Shown piece after piece: positions 25,606 to 33,768 of a stretch of DNA of 64,000 nt. The notes under the pieces were generated by a model. The model saw nothing but the letters and a program-made list of their open reading frames with translations, did not search any database and was not told where the DNA came from. Every line of letters starts with the position of its first letter. The first letter of the stretch is position 1. Origin of the DNA: Lysinibacillus sp. SGAir0095 (GTDB taxonomy: Bacteria; Bacillota; Bacilli; Bacillales_A; Planococcaceae); assembly GCF_005491425.1 (NCBI RefSeq), contig NZ_CP028083.1, positions 3,806,001 to 3,870,000 on the forward strand. Direction: 5' to 3'. Made by a program: the position numbers and the translations under genes.

Positions 25606-26169
25606 ATGTTTTTTATACTATTTGTTTCTATTGTTATTTTACAAAGGATTATTGAAGTGATTATTGCAAGAAGAAATGAGAAAAAAATGTTAGCTGCCGG
25701 AGCCTATGAAGTTGGCGCTTCACATTACCCAATTATGATTACCCTTCATGTTAGCTTTTTTCTATGCTTAATTGGCGAAGTCCTTCTCCTTAACCGGACA
25801 ATTTCACCCCTGTTTTTTTTGTTTTTTATTTTATTCTTATTAGTGCAAGGCTTAAGAGTATGGTGTCTAGCATCATTGGGACCATATTGGAATACAAAAA
25901 TCATCATCCTGCCTGGAGCAAATGTTGTAAGAAAAGGCCCCTATCAATTTATCAGACATCCAAACTATCTTGTTGTATGTATTGAAATTTTACTGCTTCC
26001 ATTAATGTTTCAGGCGTATATTACGGCAATTTGCTTTACCCTACTAAACTTTGCGATGTTAGCTGTTCGAATTCCAACTGAAGAAAAAGCATTGATCGAA
26101 GCGACGAATTATAGCAAAGAGTTTAAAAAGAAAGTCTCCAACGTTGTTACGAATGATCAACAACAATAA
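25606..26169 (+). CDS. bpsB: Alkylpyrone O-methyltransferase, ICMT family
   Basis: A 187-residue integral membrane methyltransferase of the isoprenylcysteine carboxyl methyltransferase family. It has about five hydrophobic segments and the C-terminal cofactor motif GPYQFIRHPNYLVVCIEI (R-H-P-x-Y) followed by an E-E pair in RIPTEEKALIEAT. In B. subtilis BpsB (YpbQ) methylates the alkylpyrone made by BpsA. Its SD (GGAGGG) lies in the end of bpsA, 3 bases upstream of the start, so the enzymes are co-produced. A 393-base gap follows. Confidence 0.92.
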   Translation: MFFILFVSIVILQRIIEVIIARRNEKKMLAAGAYEVGASHYPIMITLHVSFFLCLIGEVLLLNRTISPLFFLFFILFLLVQGLRVWCLASLGPYWNTKIIILPGANVVRKGPYQFIRHPNYLVVCIEILLLPLMFQAYITAICFTLLNFAMLAVRIPTEEKALIEATNYSKEFKKKVSNVVTNDQQQ

Positions 26170-26562
26170 AAATCATTATATAAAAGTAATTCGTTTGCTT
26201 TTGTAGAGTGATTAAATAATATAATTATTTTATTGATAGAAATTACAAGAATTAAGTCGTATAATTCATCTTGTAAAGCACACAGATATCAATTAAAGCA
26301 CCATATTAATTTAGAAAATACATTCTTTTTAACATCGAATCGTTTTTATATTAAAAATTTTCTAACATATTACTAACTTTTAGATTTTTAACAAAGAACT
26401 ATAGGATTACGAGAATATTTAGTTTATCATTGAAGATGTATAAATTTCACAATGACGAAAAATTTGGTTTGATTTCAATGTGTGTTGTATAGCTTGTATG
26501 TGAAATTTCAAATTTTTTCAATGTAAAAAGCACAAGAGGCAAAATGTAAAGGAGAATTGGAT
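26170..26562. other. AT-rich intergenic region upstream of yjlC-ndh
   Basis: No gene seen. It presumably holds the yjlC-ndh promoter, but only a weak match (TTGGTT, 18 bases, TATAGC at 26464-26493) is visible. A palindrome TGAAATTTCA (26501-26510) could be an operator. It falls short of the Rex consensus TTGTGAAW4TTCACAA. No clear terminator for bpsB was found here. Confidence 0.4.
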
Positions 26563-26985
26563 ATGTCAGAAGAATTGACTCAAGCTCAGCAAAGCTTACT
26601 TACAGGAAGAACAGATTTACTTGACCAATTATTAAAGCCTGAAGTTCAAGAATCACTAACTACTTTAGTAGAACAACTACCTAAGTTAACTGAGGTTGTA
26701 ACACTTTTAACTAAAACTTATGATTTAGCTCAATTAGTTGCAACTGATGAAGTATTAAAGAACGATACAGTGAGCGCTCTTAAAGAAATGTCAGAACCGG
26801 TTATTGGTTCAGTTAAAACTTTAGCTGCTACTGCCATTGAAGCAAAAGATCGTGCAGAAGCTACAAACGAATCAATCGGTTTATTTGGTCTATTAAAATT
26901 ATTAAAAGATCCTGAAGCACAAAAGCTTTTCCGCTTCGCTAATGCTTTTTTAGAAATCCAATCAGAACGTAAAACACAAGAATAG
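26563..26985 (+). CDS. yjlC: DUF1641 protein, YjlC-like
   Basis: A 140-residue helical protein of the DUF1641 family (motif region SIGLFGLLKLLKDPEAQKLFRFANAFLEI near residue 105). In B. subtilis yjlC lies directly before ndh in an operon, as here (38-base gap). A role linked to the type II NADH dehydrogenase or to redox homeostasis is inferred from this pairing only. AAAGGAG is 8 bases before the ATG at 26563; a TTG two codons upstream is too close to the SD. Confidence 0.85.
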   Translation: MSEELTQAQQSLLTGRTDLLDQLLKPEVQESLTTLVEQLPKLTEVVTLLTKTYDLAQLVATDEVLKNDTVSALKEMSEPVIGSVKTLAATAIEAKDRAEATNESIGLFGLLKLLKDPEAQKLFRFANAFLEIQSERKTQE

Positions 26986-27023
26986 TTTCCTTATATTTAA
27001 CTAGTATGGACGGAGGATTTATC

Positions 27024-28208
27024 ATGGCAAAAGAAATCGTCATCTTAGGTGCAGGTTATGGTGGTTTACTAACTGCTCTAACATTACGTAAATATGTAAG
27101 TAAAGAAGAAGCGAAAGTAACAGTGGTGAATAAATACCCAACTCACCAACTGATTACAGAATTACACAGACTTGCAGGTGGTACAACTACAGAACGTGCA
27201 ATTTCTTTCCCTTTAACAAAACTATTTAAAGATAAAGATGTAAACATAGTAGTAAATGAAGTAAAGTCTTTCTCTGTAGAAAATAAAGAGGTACATATGG
27301 TCGATGGTTCTGTAATGGAATATGATAACCTTGTAGTAGCTCTTGGTAGTCAAACTGGCTTCTTCGGAATTCCAGGTCTTGAAGAAAACAGTATGGTACT
27401 AAAATCTGTTGATGATGCAAACCGTATCAATCACCACATCGAAAGCAAAATCGCAGCTTATGCAAAATCAAAAAATCCTGCAGATGCAACAATCGTAATT
27501 GGCGGAGGCGGTTTAACTGGTGTTGAACTAGTTGGTGAAATCGTGGATAACTTCCCTAAAATTGCTAACAAATACGGTGTAGCCTTCAATGAATTAAGTA
27601 TTAAACTTGTTGAAGCAGGTCCGAAAATCTTACCTGTTCTTCCTGATGACCTAATCGCTCGCGCTACTGAAAGCTTAACTAAACGTGGCGTTGAATTCTT
27701 AACTGGACTTCCAGTTACAGGTGTAGAAGGTAATAAAATTTCACTTAAAGACGGCTCTACAATCGAAGCCAACACATTCATCTGGACTGGTGGGGTTGCT
27801 GCACTACCATTAGTACAAGAATCAGGACTTGAATGTGACCGCGGAAAAGCTGTTATTGATGAGTATTTACGTTCTAAATCCCACCCAGAAGTATTTGTTG
27901 TTGGTGATGCTTCTGTTGCACTTCCTGCTGATGGCGGTCGCCCGTTATTTGCACCGACTGCTCAAGTTGCATGGCAAATGGGTGAAACTGCTGGCTATAA
28001 CTTATATGCAACGCTTGAAGGTCAAAAACTTGAAGTATTTACTCCTGTCAACTCTGGTACACTTGCTAGTCTTGGACGTAAAGACGGTGTAGCTACTGTG
28101 GGGAGTAACAACATCCCATTAAAAGGGCTTCCAGCGTCGTTAATGAAAGAAGCAAGTCACGTTCGTTATTTAACACATATTAAAGCCTTATTTGGTTTAG
28201 CATATTAA
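27024..28208 (+). CDS. ndh: Type II NADH:quinone oxidoreductase (NDH-2)
   Basis: A 394-residue peripheral membrane flavoenzyme that passes electrons from NADH to menaquinone without proton pumping. The FAD dinucleotide fold VILGAGYGGLLTAL is at the N-terminus, the second Rossmann motif VIGGGGLTGVELVGEI is near residue 160, and EVFVVGDAS with APTAQVAWQMG gives the late FAD-binding region. The start is set by the SD CGGAGG before the ATG at 27024; six upstream codons overlap that SD. It is the second gene of the yjlC-ndh pair and ends at a strong terminator. Confidence 0.94.
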   Translation: MAKEIVILGAGYGGLLTALTLRKYVSKEEAKVTVVNKYPTHQLITELHRLAGGTTTERAISFPLTKLFKDKDVNIVVNEVKSFSVENKEVHMVDGSVMEYDNLVVALGSQTGFFGIPGLEENSMVLKSVDDANRINHHIESKIAAYAKSKNPADATIVIGGGGLTGVELVGEIVDNFPKIANKYGVAFNELSIKLVEAGPKILPVLPDDLIARATESLTKRGVEFLTGLPVTGVEGNKISLKDGSTIEANTFIWTGGVAALPLVQESGLECDRGKAVIDEYLRSKSHPEVFVVGDASVALPADGGRPLFAPTAQVAWQMGETAGYNLYATLEGQKLEVFTPVNSGTLASLGRKDGVATVGSNNIPLKGLPASLMKEASHVRYLTHIKALFGLAY

Positions 28209-28212
28209 TACT

Positions 28213-28253
28213 TAAAAAAGAAGATTTCGGTTCACACCGAAATCTTCTTTTTA
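28213..28253. terminator. Bidirectional terminator between ndh and the MFS gene
   Basis: Stem AAGAAGATTTCGGT/ACCGAAATCTTCTT with A and T runs outside. It serves both convergent genes. Confidence 0.9.
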
Positions 28254-29492
28254 TTATTCCATATCTGGTTTTCCTGCTTCAATCAAAACCTTACTTCTTA
28301 GTAAGACGAACCCGAGCATGAACAGTAAAATCCCTGTTCCAATTAAAAGCCATTCGATAGCAACAATATCAGCAAGGGGTCCAAATATAATCATTCCCAG
28401 AGGCATGACGGAAGTAGAAATCATTGTTAACACTCCAAAAACTCGACCTAAGTAATCGGGTCCAACCTTTTCTTGAAGTAATACCGTTGCTGGTGTGTTA
28501 AACATTGGCATGACGATACCAGTAAGTGCCATGATGATTAGATAAATCCAAAAAACAGGAATTACACCAAGTAAAACTGTACTGATACCAAATCCAAAGG
28601 CTGATAGCGTCATAGTATGTGTTTTATTTTTAAATCCGCCCCATGTAGCTATTAAAATTCCTCCAGCCATCATTCCAATAGAAAAAGCAATTTCAATCGC
28701 AGATAGATACCATTCATTTGCTCCAAAGCTTCTTGTAACTTGTAAAGGGGTTAAGAAAGCTGCTGGTGCTGCCAAAATAAGAAACATAGCAAAGAATGTA
28801 AAGAACTTCTTTAAAAACGCATGATTATTAATGTAGACTAACCCTTCTTTAAAGTCACTAAAATAACCTGTTGTTTGTGCTTCTTTCGCTTTTTCATGTA
28901 AAGGGACTTTTAAGAACAATAGTAAGGTAAATACCGCAATTGCAGCCGTAATGACATCTATAAAGAAAATTATTTCAATTGTTGTCATTGATAGAAGCCC
29001 GGCACTTGCAATTGGAGCTAATAACATAACGAGTGCTTGGATACTTCCATTTGCACCATTTACTTTAGTCAGCTTATCTCCTGGTACTATTTGAGGTAAA
29101 ATTGCCCCTACTGCCGGTGTTTGTATACCTGTCCCGATTGCTCTGATAGCAGAGATAACAAACAGCAACCACATTGAATCATATCCATTTAAAAATAAAA
29201 TAGCTAAGATCAGTGTAGAAATAGCAATCATAGAATCTGCCAATAGAATTAATATCTTCCGGTTATATCGATCTGCCCAAACTCCCGCAAACGGTGAAAG
29301 GAAAAACGTTGGGACAAATCCACAAATAATCGAGATGGTCATCATAATCCCAGATTGAGTAGTCAAAGTAATATACCACATGATGGCATATTGAACGAGT
29401 GCGGAGCCAAATAATGAAATCGTCTGACTTCCCAAAAATAGAGTAATACTTTTCTTCCAATTTTGTACTGTAATTTGTTCAGGGTGACTCAT
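28254..29492 (-). CDS. DHA3-type MFS multidrug/macrolide-like exporter
   Basis: A 412-residue, 12-helix MFS protein of the DHA3 (MefA-like) group. Motif A appears as GVWADRYNRKILI after helix 2, and the N-terminal GSQTISLFGSALVQYAIMWYIT block is typical. Members export macrolides, but many chromosomal copies are drug-indifferent. The start has AAAGGATG about 9 bases upstream. An unusually long leader (about 440 bases to a candidate promoter) with a large foldable element precedes it, which suggests regulated expression. Confidence 0.88.
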   Translation of the reverse strand: MSHPEQITVQNWKKSITLFLGSQTISLFGSALVQYAIMWYITLTTQSGIMMTISIICGFVPTFFLSPFAGVWADRYNRKILILLADSMIAISTLILAILFLNGYDSMWLLFVISAIRAIGTGIQTPAVGAILPQIVPGDKLTKVNGANGSIQALVMLLAPIASAGLLSMTTIEIIFFIDVITAAIAVFTLLLFLKVPLHEKAKEAQTTGYFSDFKEGLVYINNHAFLKKFFTFFAMFLILAAPAAFLTPLQVTRSFGANEWYLSAIEIAFSIGMMAGGILIATWGGFKNKTHTMTLSAFGFGISTVLLGVIPVFWIYLIIMALTGIVMPMFNTPATVLLQEKVGPDYLGRVFGVLTMISTSVMPLGMIIFGPLADIVAIEWLLIGTGILLFMLGFVLLRSKVLIEAGKPDME

Positions 29493-29640
29493 GTTACTTA
29501 CATCCTTTTCTAATTTGATTGTATCTAGCTAATCCTATTAGAACCATTTCATTACAATACATTCATTACATTTATTAACAATTATGATTTTGGTATTGAT
29601 CTGCTGGAAAAGAATTAATGTCCTTCATTTTGTTTTTACG

Positions 29641-29667
29641 AAATAAGTAGAGAAGAACACCTCTTCT
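29641..29667 (-). promoter_or_regulatory. Hairpin in the MFS leader
   Basis: Leftward arms AAGTAGAAGA and TCTTCTCTACTT pair with a 2-base bulge around a GGTGT loop. It lacks a proper U tract. It sits at the downstream end of the structured element, where an expression platform would be expected. Confidence 0.45.
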
Positions 29668-29680
29668 ACTTATTAATAAA

Positions 29681-29925
29681 GGTTTCCCTAATCGTTAGAC
29701 CAATCCCATCTCCTCTACGAAAGTATGAGAGCTATTTCGAACTTTTCATCGAATATTGTTTATTGCTACTAGCTTTTAACCGAGCACAGTTGGGGAAATT
29801 CCCTTTAAACATCTGTGATATTCGTTAAAACTCTCATTCTTGGGTAAAGTAATTTCTATACTGAATGTTGTAATGATTAGTTCGAAAATCGGTTACGTAG
29901 TCTAACTGATTGCATCGGCGAAACC
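29681..29925 (-). ncRNA. Candidate structured leader RNA (unidentified class)
   Basis: Six or more nested helices close this 245-base segment: 29920-29925 with 29681-29686, 29908-29911 with 29690-29693, 29900-29906 with 29694-29700 (7 pairs), 29841-29844 with 29705-29708, 29831-29837 with 29725-29731 (7), 29818-29824 with 29750-29756 (7), and 29814-29817 with 29785-29788. No ORF fits. A leftward -10 TATAAT just outside suggests it is transcribed toward the MFS exporter. I recognise no riboswitch, T-box, 6S, SRP or RNase P consensus. Strand and function are inference. Confidence 0.5.
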
Positions 29926-29943
29926 CTCCGTTCCTATAAGTGA

Positions 29944-29971
29944 ATTATATTGTAACACATCATTATCTTAA
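29944..29971 (-). promoter_or_regulatory. Candidate promoter of the MFS leader
   Basis: Leftward TTAAGA (29966-29971), 16 bases, TATAAT (29944-29949). The -10 is perfect and the -35 weak. It would start transcription about 29937, directly in front of the nested helices. Confidence 0.5.
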
Positions 29972-30048
29972 ATAATTAGAAAAAAGAAGAATCTTTACTT
30001 AAGATTTTGTAAACGATTGCGTCACTTCTAGACCTACTAAATTGTCCT

Positions 30049-30075
30049 TTGAAATTATTTAGAAAAGGGTATAAT
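30049..30075 (+). promoter_or_regulatory. Promoter of the fosmidomycin-resistance-like MFS gene
   Basis: TTGAAA (30049-30054), 15 bases, TATAAT (30070-30075), with the start codon 38 bases downstream. The spacing is a little short. Confidence 0.6.
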
Positions 30076-30112
30076 TGTAAATACAAGTTTTTAAAAAGGG
30101 GGCAAATAAATT

Positions 30113-31321
30113 ATGAATACGAAGAGCGCTGTCCCAAGTAATCCCATTTATCCTGTCATGATTGCGATTGGGGTAGCTCATTTAATCAATGATACCATGC
30201 AGTCAGTCGTGCCTGCTATGTTTCCACTTTTAGAGAGAGATTTAGGACTATCCTTTACGGCCCTTGGTATCATTTCATTTGTTTTAAATATGTTTTCCTC
30301 CACCCTACAACCAGTGGTCGGCTACATAAGTGATAAGAAACCTATGCCATACGCATTACCCATTGGGATGATGAGTTCCTTTGTTGGTATCCTTATGCTC
30401 GTTTTAGCAGAATCCTATTGGGTTATCCTTGTTGCTGTTTTATTCTTAGGGTTTGGATCAGCGATTTTCCACCCTGAGGGATCAAGGGTGTCCTTCATGT
30501 CCGCAGGTAATAAACGAGGACTTGCTCAATCAATCTATCAGGTTGGAGGGAATTCCGGACAAGCGTTAGCACCATTAATCAGCGCATTTATTTTAGATAT
30601 TTATGGTCAGCATGGAGCTGCTATCGTTTTGGTCTTAACCTCAATTGGTATAGTCATCTTACTTAAAGTATCGAGGTGGTATATGCAGCAGCTACAAGCA
30701 GAAAAGCTAGAAACGAAAAAGAAAAAAATACTCGTCTCTTCTTTACCGCCTCTTACTAAGAAACAAGTTGGGATTGCCATTGGGTTATTACTTACTGTTA
30801 TTTTTGCGAGGTCCTTCTACACAACAAATATTACCTCTTTCTATGTGTTCTATTTAATGGATCACTATGAATTATCCTTAAAAACGGGACAAGTATTTAT
30901 TTTCCTCTTCATGGCTTTTGGGGTTGTAGGTACATTTTTTGGTGGCTCATTGTCTGACCGAATTGGAAGAAAGAATGTGATTCTCCTATCTGTAGTAGGA
31001 CCACTTCCATTCTGTTTACTACTCCCATATATGCCAATTTGGTTAGTTCTTATTTTCTTAATCATTATTGGAACCTTAATAATGATTAGCTTCTCCGTTA
31101 CGGTTGTTTATGCTCAAGAACTAGTTCCAAGCAAAATTGGCACGATGGCAGGACTCACAACAGGCTTTGCTTTTGGAATGGGAGCCATTGGAGCTGTAGT
31201 AATTGGGTTTTTACTCGATTCTATAGGCATAGAGACAACAATAAAAATCGTTTCTATTCTACCTCTACTACTAGTTGTTGCATTCTTCTTACCTAAAGAT
31301 AAAGTTGAAAAGTTAGCATAA
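30113..31321 (+). CDS. MFS transporter, fosmidomycin resistance (Fsr) family
   Basis: A 402-residue, 12-helix MFS protein of the Fsr family (B. subtilis YfnC-like). The opening AIGVAHLINDTMQSVVPAMFPLLERDLGLS and the FHPEGSRVSFMSAGNKRGLAQSIYQVGGNSGQALAP block are family hallmarks, and a second motif A GGSLSDRIGRKNVI lies between helices 8 and 9. E. coli Fsr exports fosmidomycin. The natural substrate is unknown. The GGGGGC SD is at good spacing. It is divergent from the DHA3 exporter and single-gene. Confidence 0.9.
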   Translation: MNTKSAVPSNPIYPVMIAIGVAHLINDTMQSVVPAMFPLLERDLGLSFTALGIISFVLNMFSSTLQPVVGYISDKKPMPYALPIGMMSSFVGILMLVLAESYWVILVAVLFLGFGSAIFHPEGSRVSFMSAGNKRGLAQSIYQVGGNSGQALAPLISAFILDIYGQHGAAIVLVLTSIGIVILLKVSRWYMQQLQAEKLETKKKKILVSSLPPLTKKQVGIAIGLLLTVIFARSFYTTNITSFYVFYLMDHYELSLKTGQVFIFLFMAFGVVGTFFGGSLSDRIGRKNVILLSVVGPLPFCLLLPYMPIWLVLIFLIIIGTLIMISFSVTVVYAQELVPSKIGTMAGLTTGFAFGMGAIGAVVIGFLLDSIGIETTIKIVSILPLLLVVAFFLPKDKVEKLA

Positions 31322-31361
31322 AAAAGGAGAAACCCTATACAAATAGGGATTCCTCCTTTTT
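31321..31361. terminator. Bidirectional terminator between the Fsr-like and DedA genes
   Basis: AAAAAGGAG pairs with CTCCTTTTT and an inner CCCTAT/ATAGGG stem extends it. It overlaps the DedA stop. Confidence 0.85.
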
Positions 31362-31968
31362 ACTTTCTCAACTTTTTTCTATAGAATCGAATAACGATCA
31401 CTATAAAGATTATTGCTAATGCTGCATACGCAAAATCTGAGTAGATGTCCATGTAATGCACAACTGTTTCCCATGAATTTCCTAAGGCAGCTCCTAGATT
31501 TACGAGTACCATATTCCAGATTAATGTACCAAATGTTGTTAGGACTAAGAAGATCCAAAAGTTCATTTTGGCTAATCCAGCCGGCAGCGAAATTAAACTA
31601 CGAATCAACGGTATAAAGCGACAGAAGAATACAGTCCAAACATCATATTTCTCGAACCATGCATTGGCCTTATGAATATCATTACTTGTTAATCGTAAAA
31701 CTTTACCCCATTTATCAACAAATTTTTCAATTCTTTTGATACCTACAATTGCGCCTACTCCATAAAGAATGATCGCACCAGCAACTGATCCAATTGTAGA
31801 GGCAATGATAACACCTGTAATAGTTAAATCTGTTGACGTCGTCATAAACCCGCCAAAAGTTAAAATCACTTCTGAAGGTATTGGAGGGAATAAATTTTCC
31901 AGCATGATTAATAAGAATACCCCTAAGTATCCAAAGTCCTCCATTATCGTTGTAATCCAGGTTTCCAT
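31360..31968 (-). CDS. DedA family membrane protein
   Basis: A 202-residue protein of the DedA/VTT family (B. subtilis YngC type), now viewed as lipid flippases or scramblases, including recyclers of undecaprenyl phosphate. Signatures seen are the re-entrant ENLFPPIPSEVILTFGG (acidic and proline-rich, about 24-40), the FCRFIPLIRSLISLPAG loop with its conserved arginines, and GTLIWN. Length and topology are typical. GGAGAGAATG precedes the start. No partner gene is nearby. Confidence 0.9.
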   Translation of the reverse strand: METWITTIMEDFGYLGVFLLIMLENLFPPIPSEVILTFGGFMTTSTDLTITGVIIASTIGSVAGAIILYGVGAIVGIKRIEKFVDKWGKVLRLTSNDIHKANAWFEKYDVWTVFFCRFIPLIRSLISLPAGLAKMNFWIFLVLTTFGTLIWNMVLVNLGAALGNSWETVVHYMDIYSDFAYAALAIIFIVIVIRFYRKKLRK

Positions 31969-32095
31969 TCATTCTCTCCTTATGTATAAATATATATTGT
32001 GATGATTCTATCATTTCATTTCCATATCTAATGCTACTCTATTATATCACCCTATTCAATTTTTCTTTTATTCATTCATAAAAAATCTGTTAACG

Positions 32096-32127
32096 AAAAA
32101 ATAAGCCAACGAGAATTTTCGTTGGCT
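32096..32127 (-). terminator. Intrinsic terminator after the RsgA-like gene
   Basis: Leftward stem AGCCAACG/CGTTGGCT with an 8-base loop followed by TATTTTTT, about 60 bases past the stop at 32186. Confidence 0.75.
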
Positions 32128-32185
32128 ATAGCATTATATTTTATATTGACTCTTCATAAAGAGAAAGGTTCCTATAACAGTAAGA

Positions 32186-33256
32186 TTATTTATACTTTTT
32201 CTTTTGACCCTTCGATATTTGCTTCCATTTACGTTGTTCTGCAAGCTTTGCTTGAGTGTTTGTTTTTCTTTCTATGAAGGCCAGCTCTTTTTGCAGCTTA
32301 AAATAACTTTGTAATCTTGATTGCTCAAGATGGCCATGATCAATAGCGAGATTAACAGCACATCCCGGCTCACTTTTGTGGGTACAGTCTCGATAACGAC
32401 AATTTGATGCAAACTCTTCGATATCCTTAAAGCTAGAAGATAAACTATCACTCTGATCCCATAATTGCAGCTCTCTCATCCCAGGTGTGTCGATTAAACA
32501 ACCTCCTCCTGGTAATAGCACAAGCTCCCGATGTGTAGTGGTATGTCTTCCTTTGGCATCATCTTCTCTTATACCAGACACTTCCATTTTTTCATTTCCG
32601 TATAATGCATTCGTGAGTGTCGACTTGCCTGCACCTGAAGAACCAAGTAAAGCCCCCGTTACACCTTCTTCAAATAATGCCCGAATTTGTTCGATTCCCT
32701 CTCCGGTATAAGAACTCGTTACAAAGATCTCTACACCCATTGCAACTGCCTTAGCTTCTCTCAAGTACCTATCAATATCTTCACATAAATCAGCTTTTGT
32801 TAAGACAATAATAGGTGTTGCTCCTGAATCCCATGCGGCTACTAAATATCGCTCTAATCGACGAATATTAAAATCGGCATTCAAACTCATGACGAGTAAT
32901 ACTATATCTACATTCGTGGCAACTATCTGTTCATCAATTTCTCGACCCGCAATTTTTCTTGAAAACTGAGATTTTCTATCTAATAGCTTATGAATGATTG
33001 CCCGGTTTTCGCCATCCATTTTTTCAACAAGCACCCAGTCTCCTACAGCAGGGAATTCTGCTCGATTAAATGCTTCGTATGCATAGAGACCTGATACAGA
33101 TGCCAGCCATTCCTCATTTTCAGTAATTACACGATAAGAATGTTTGTGCTCTAGACTCACACGAGCTGGTACGCACTTTTCGTATTTCTTCTCTTTTAAA
33201 AGTGCAGTTAATTGGTCCTTGAAAAAGTCGGTAAATCCTAATAATTTTATATTCAA
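32186..33256 (-). CDS. rsgA: RsgA-type circularly permuted GTPase (ribosome assembly)
   Basis: A 356-residue GTPase acting in 30S maturation. After an OB-fold N-terminus, the G motifs come in permuted order: G4 LTKAD, then G1 GSSGAGKST, then G3 DTPGMRE. A zinc-binding motif CRYRDCTHKSEPGC follows near residue 290. The frame is open from a GTG at 33286, but GGAGG lies 7 bases before the TTG at 33256, which I use. The gene is not beside prkC or rpe, where Bacillales normally keep rsgA, so it may be a second, divergent paralogue. Confidence 0.85.
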   Translation of the reverse strand: MNIKLLGFTDFFKDQLTALLKEKKYEKCVPARVSLEHKHSYRVITENEEWLASVSGLYAYEAFNRAEFPAVGDWVLVEKMDGENRAIIHKLLDRKSQFSRKIAGREIDEQIVATNVDIVLLVMSLNADFNIRRLERYLVAAWDSGATPIIVLTKADLCEDIDRYLREAKAVAMGVEIFVTSSYTGEGIEQIRALFEEGVTGALLGSSGAGKSTLTNALYGNEKMEVSGIREDDAKGRHTTTHRELVLLPGGGCLIDTPGMRELQLWDQSDSLSSSFKDIEEFASNCRYRDCTHKSEPGCAVNLAIDHGHLEQSRLQSYFKLQKELAFIERKTNTQAKLAEQRKWKQISKGQKKKYK

Positions 33257-33768
33257 TTTAATTTCCTCCAATAAATGTGTTGTCACAAAATTTTTTGCAA
33301 AATAAAAAACCTATGAGCTACGATTTGGTAGTCCATGGTTTCAACACATCCAAAGAGTATAATTAAATACACCTTAATTTATAAAATTAAGGAAGGTAAT
33401 TAACACCGTACTTTGAGGTGAGTGAAATTAGACAAACCAAATCGCTTGTTTACAATCGCATATACATTTGTCAAAAAACTTCACCTCTTTCTCATATTAT
33501 TACTTTCAGTATATTCTAACATCCCTAAAATGTCAATAAATGTTATGTATGCGTTTTGTCACCGGCTTTGTGTAAGGCCCGTTCACAAAAGTTATAGCTC
33601 CTGGACATTGTCGATATAGTGCGCAACTTACATAGTAGGCTGCGTATTCTTTAAAGGTAGCTCAATCTGAAAAGTATTTAATATGTAAAAACTTCATAAT
33701 AAAAAAGAGACACCTCCTCTCGAGAGTGTCTCTTCTATCTATGCATAACCGGAGTCATACTCACAAAG
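33257..33768. other. Intergenic region between rsgA and opp operon 1
   Basis: No supported gene. A palindrome with 9-base arms (CCTTAATTT and AAATTAAGG around 3 bases, 33372-33392) lies upstream of rsgA and may be an operator. The remainder shows no recognisable element apart from the opp terminator at 33701. A 65-codon rightward frame at 33422 has its GTG inside the only SD-like sequence and is not credible. Confidence 0.45.
33701..33735 (-). terminator. Terminator of opp operon 1
   Basis: Leftward stem AAGAGACAC/GTGTCTCTT with a 12-base loop and a TTTTTT tail, about 35 bases past the oppF stop. Confidence 0.85.

Noticed and set aside
26501-26510. Possible Rex operator upstream of yjlC-ndh
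   Set aside because: Only a 10-base palindrome TGAAATTTCA is present; the flanking TTG/CAA halves with proper spacing are missing. Recorded only as an unnamed palindrome.
29681-29925. Known riboswitch or T-box for the structured leader
   Set aside because: I compared by eye with SAM, lysine, FMN, cobalamin, M-box, ydaO, c-di-GMP and T-box signatures and found no match, so no class was assigned.
33422-33619. 65-codon rightward frame in the rsgA-opp gap
   Set aside because: The start lies directly on the only SD-like sequence and the composition is that of non-coding DNA.
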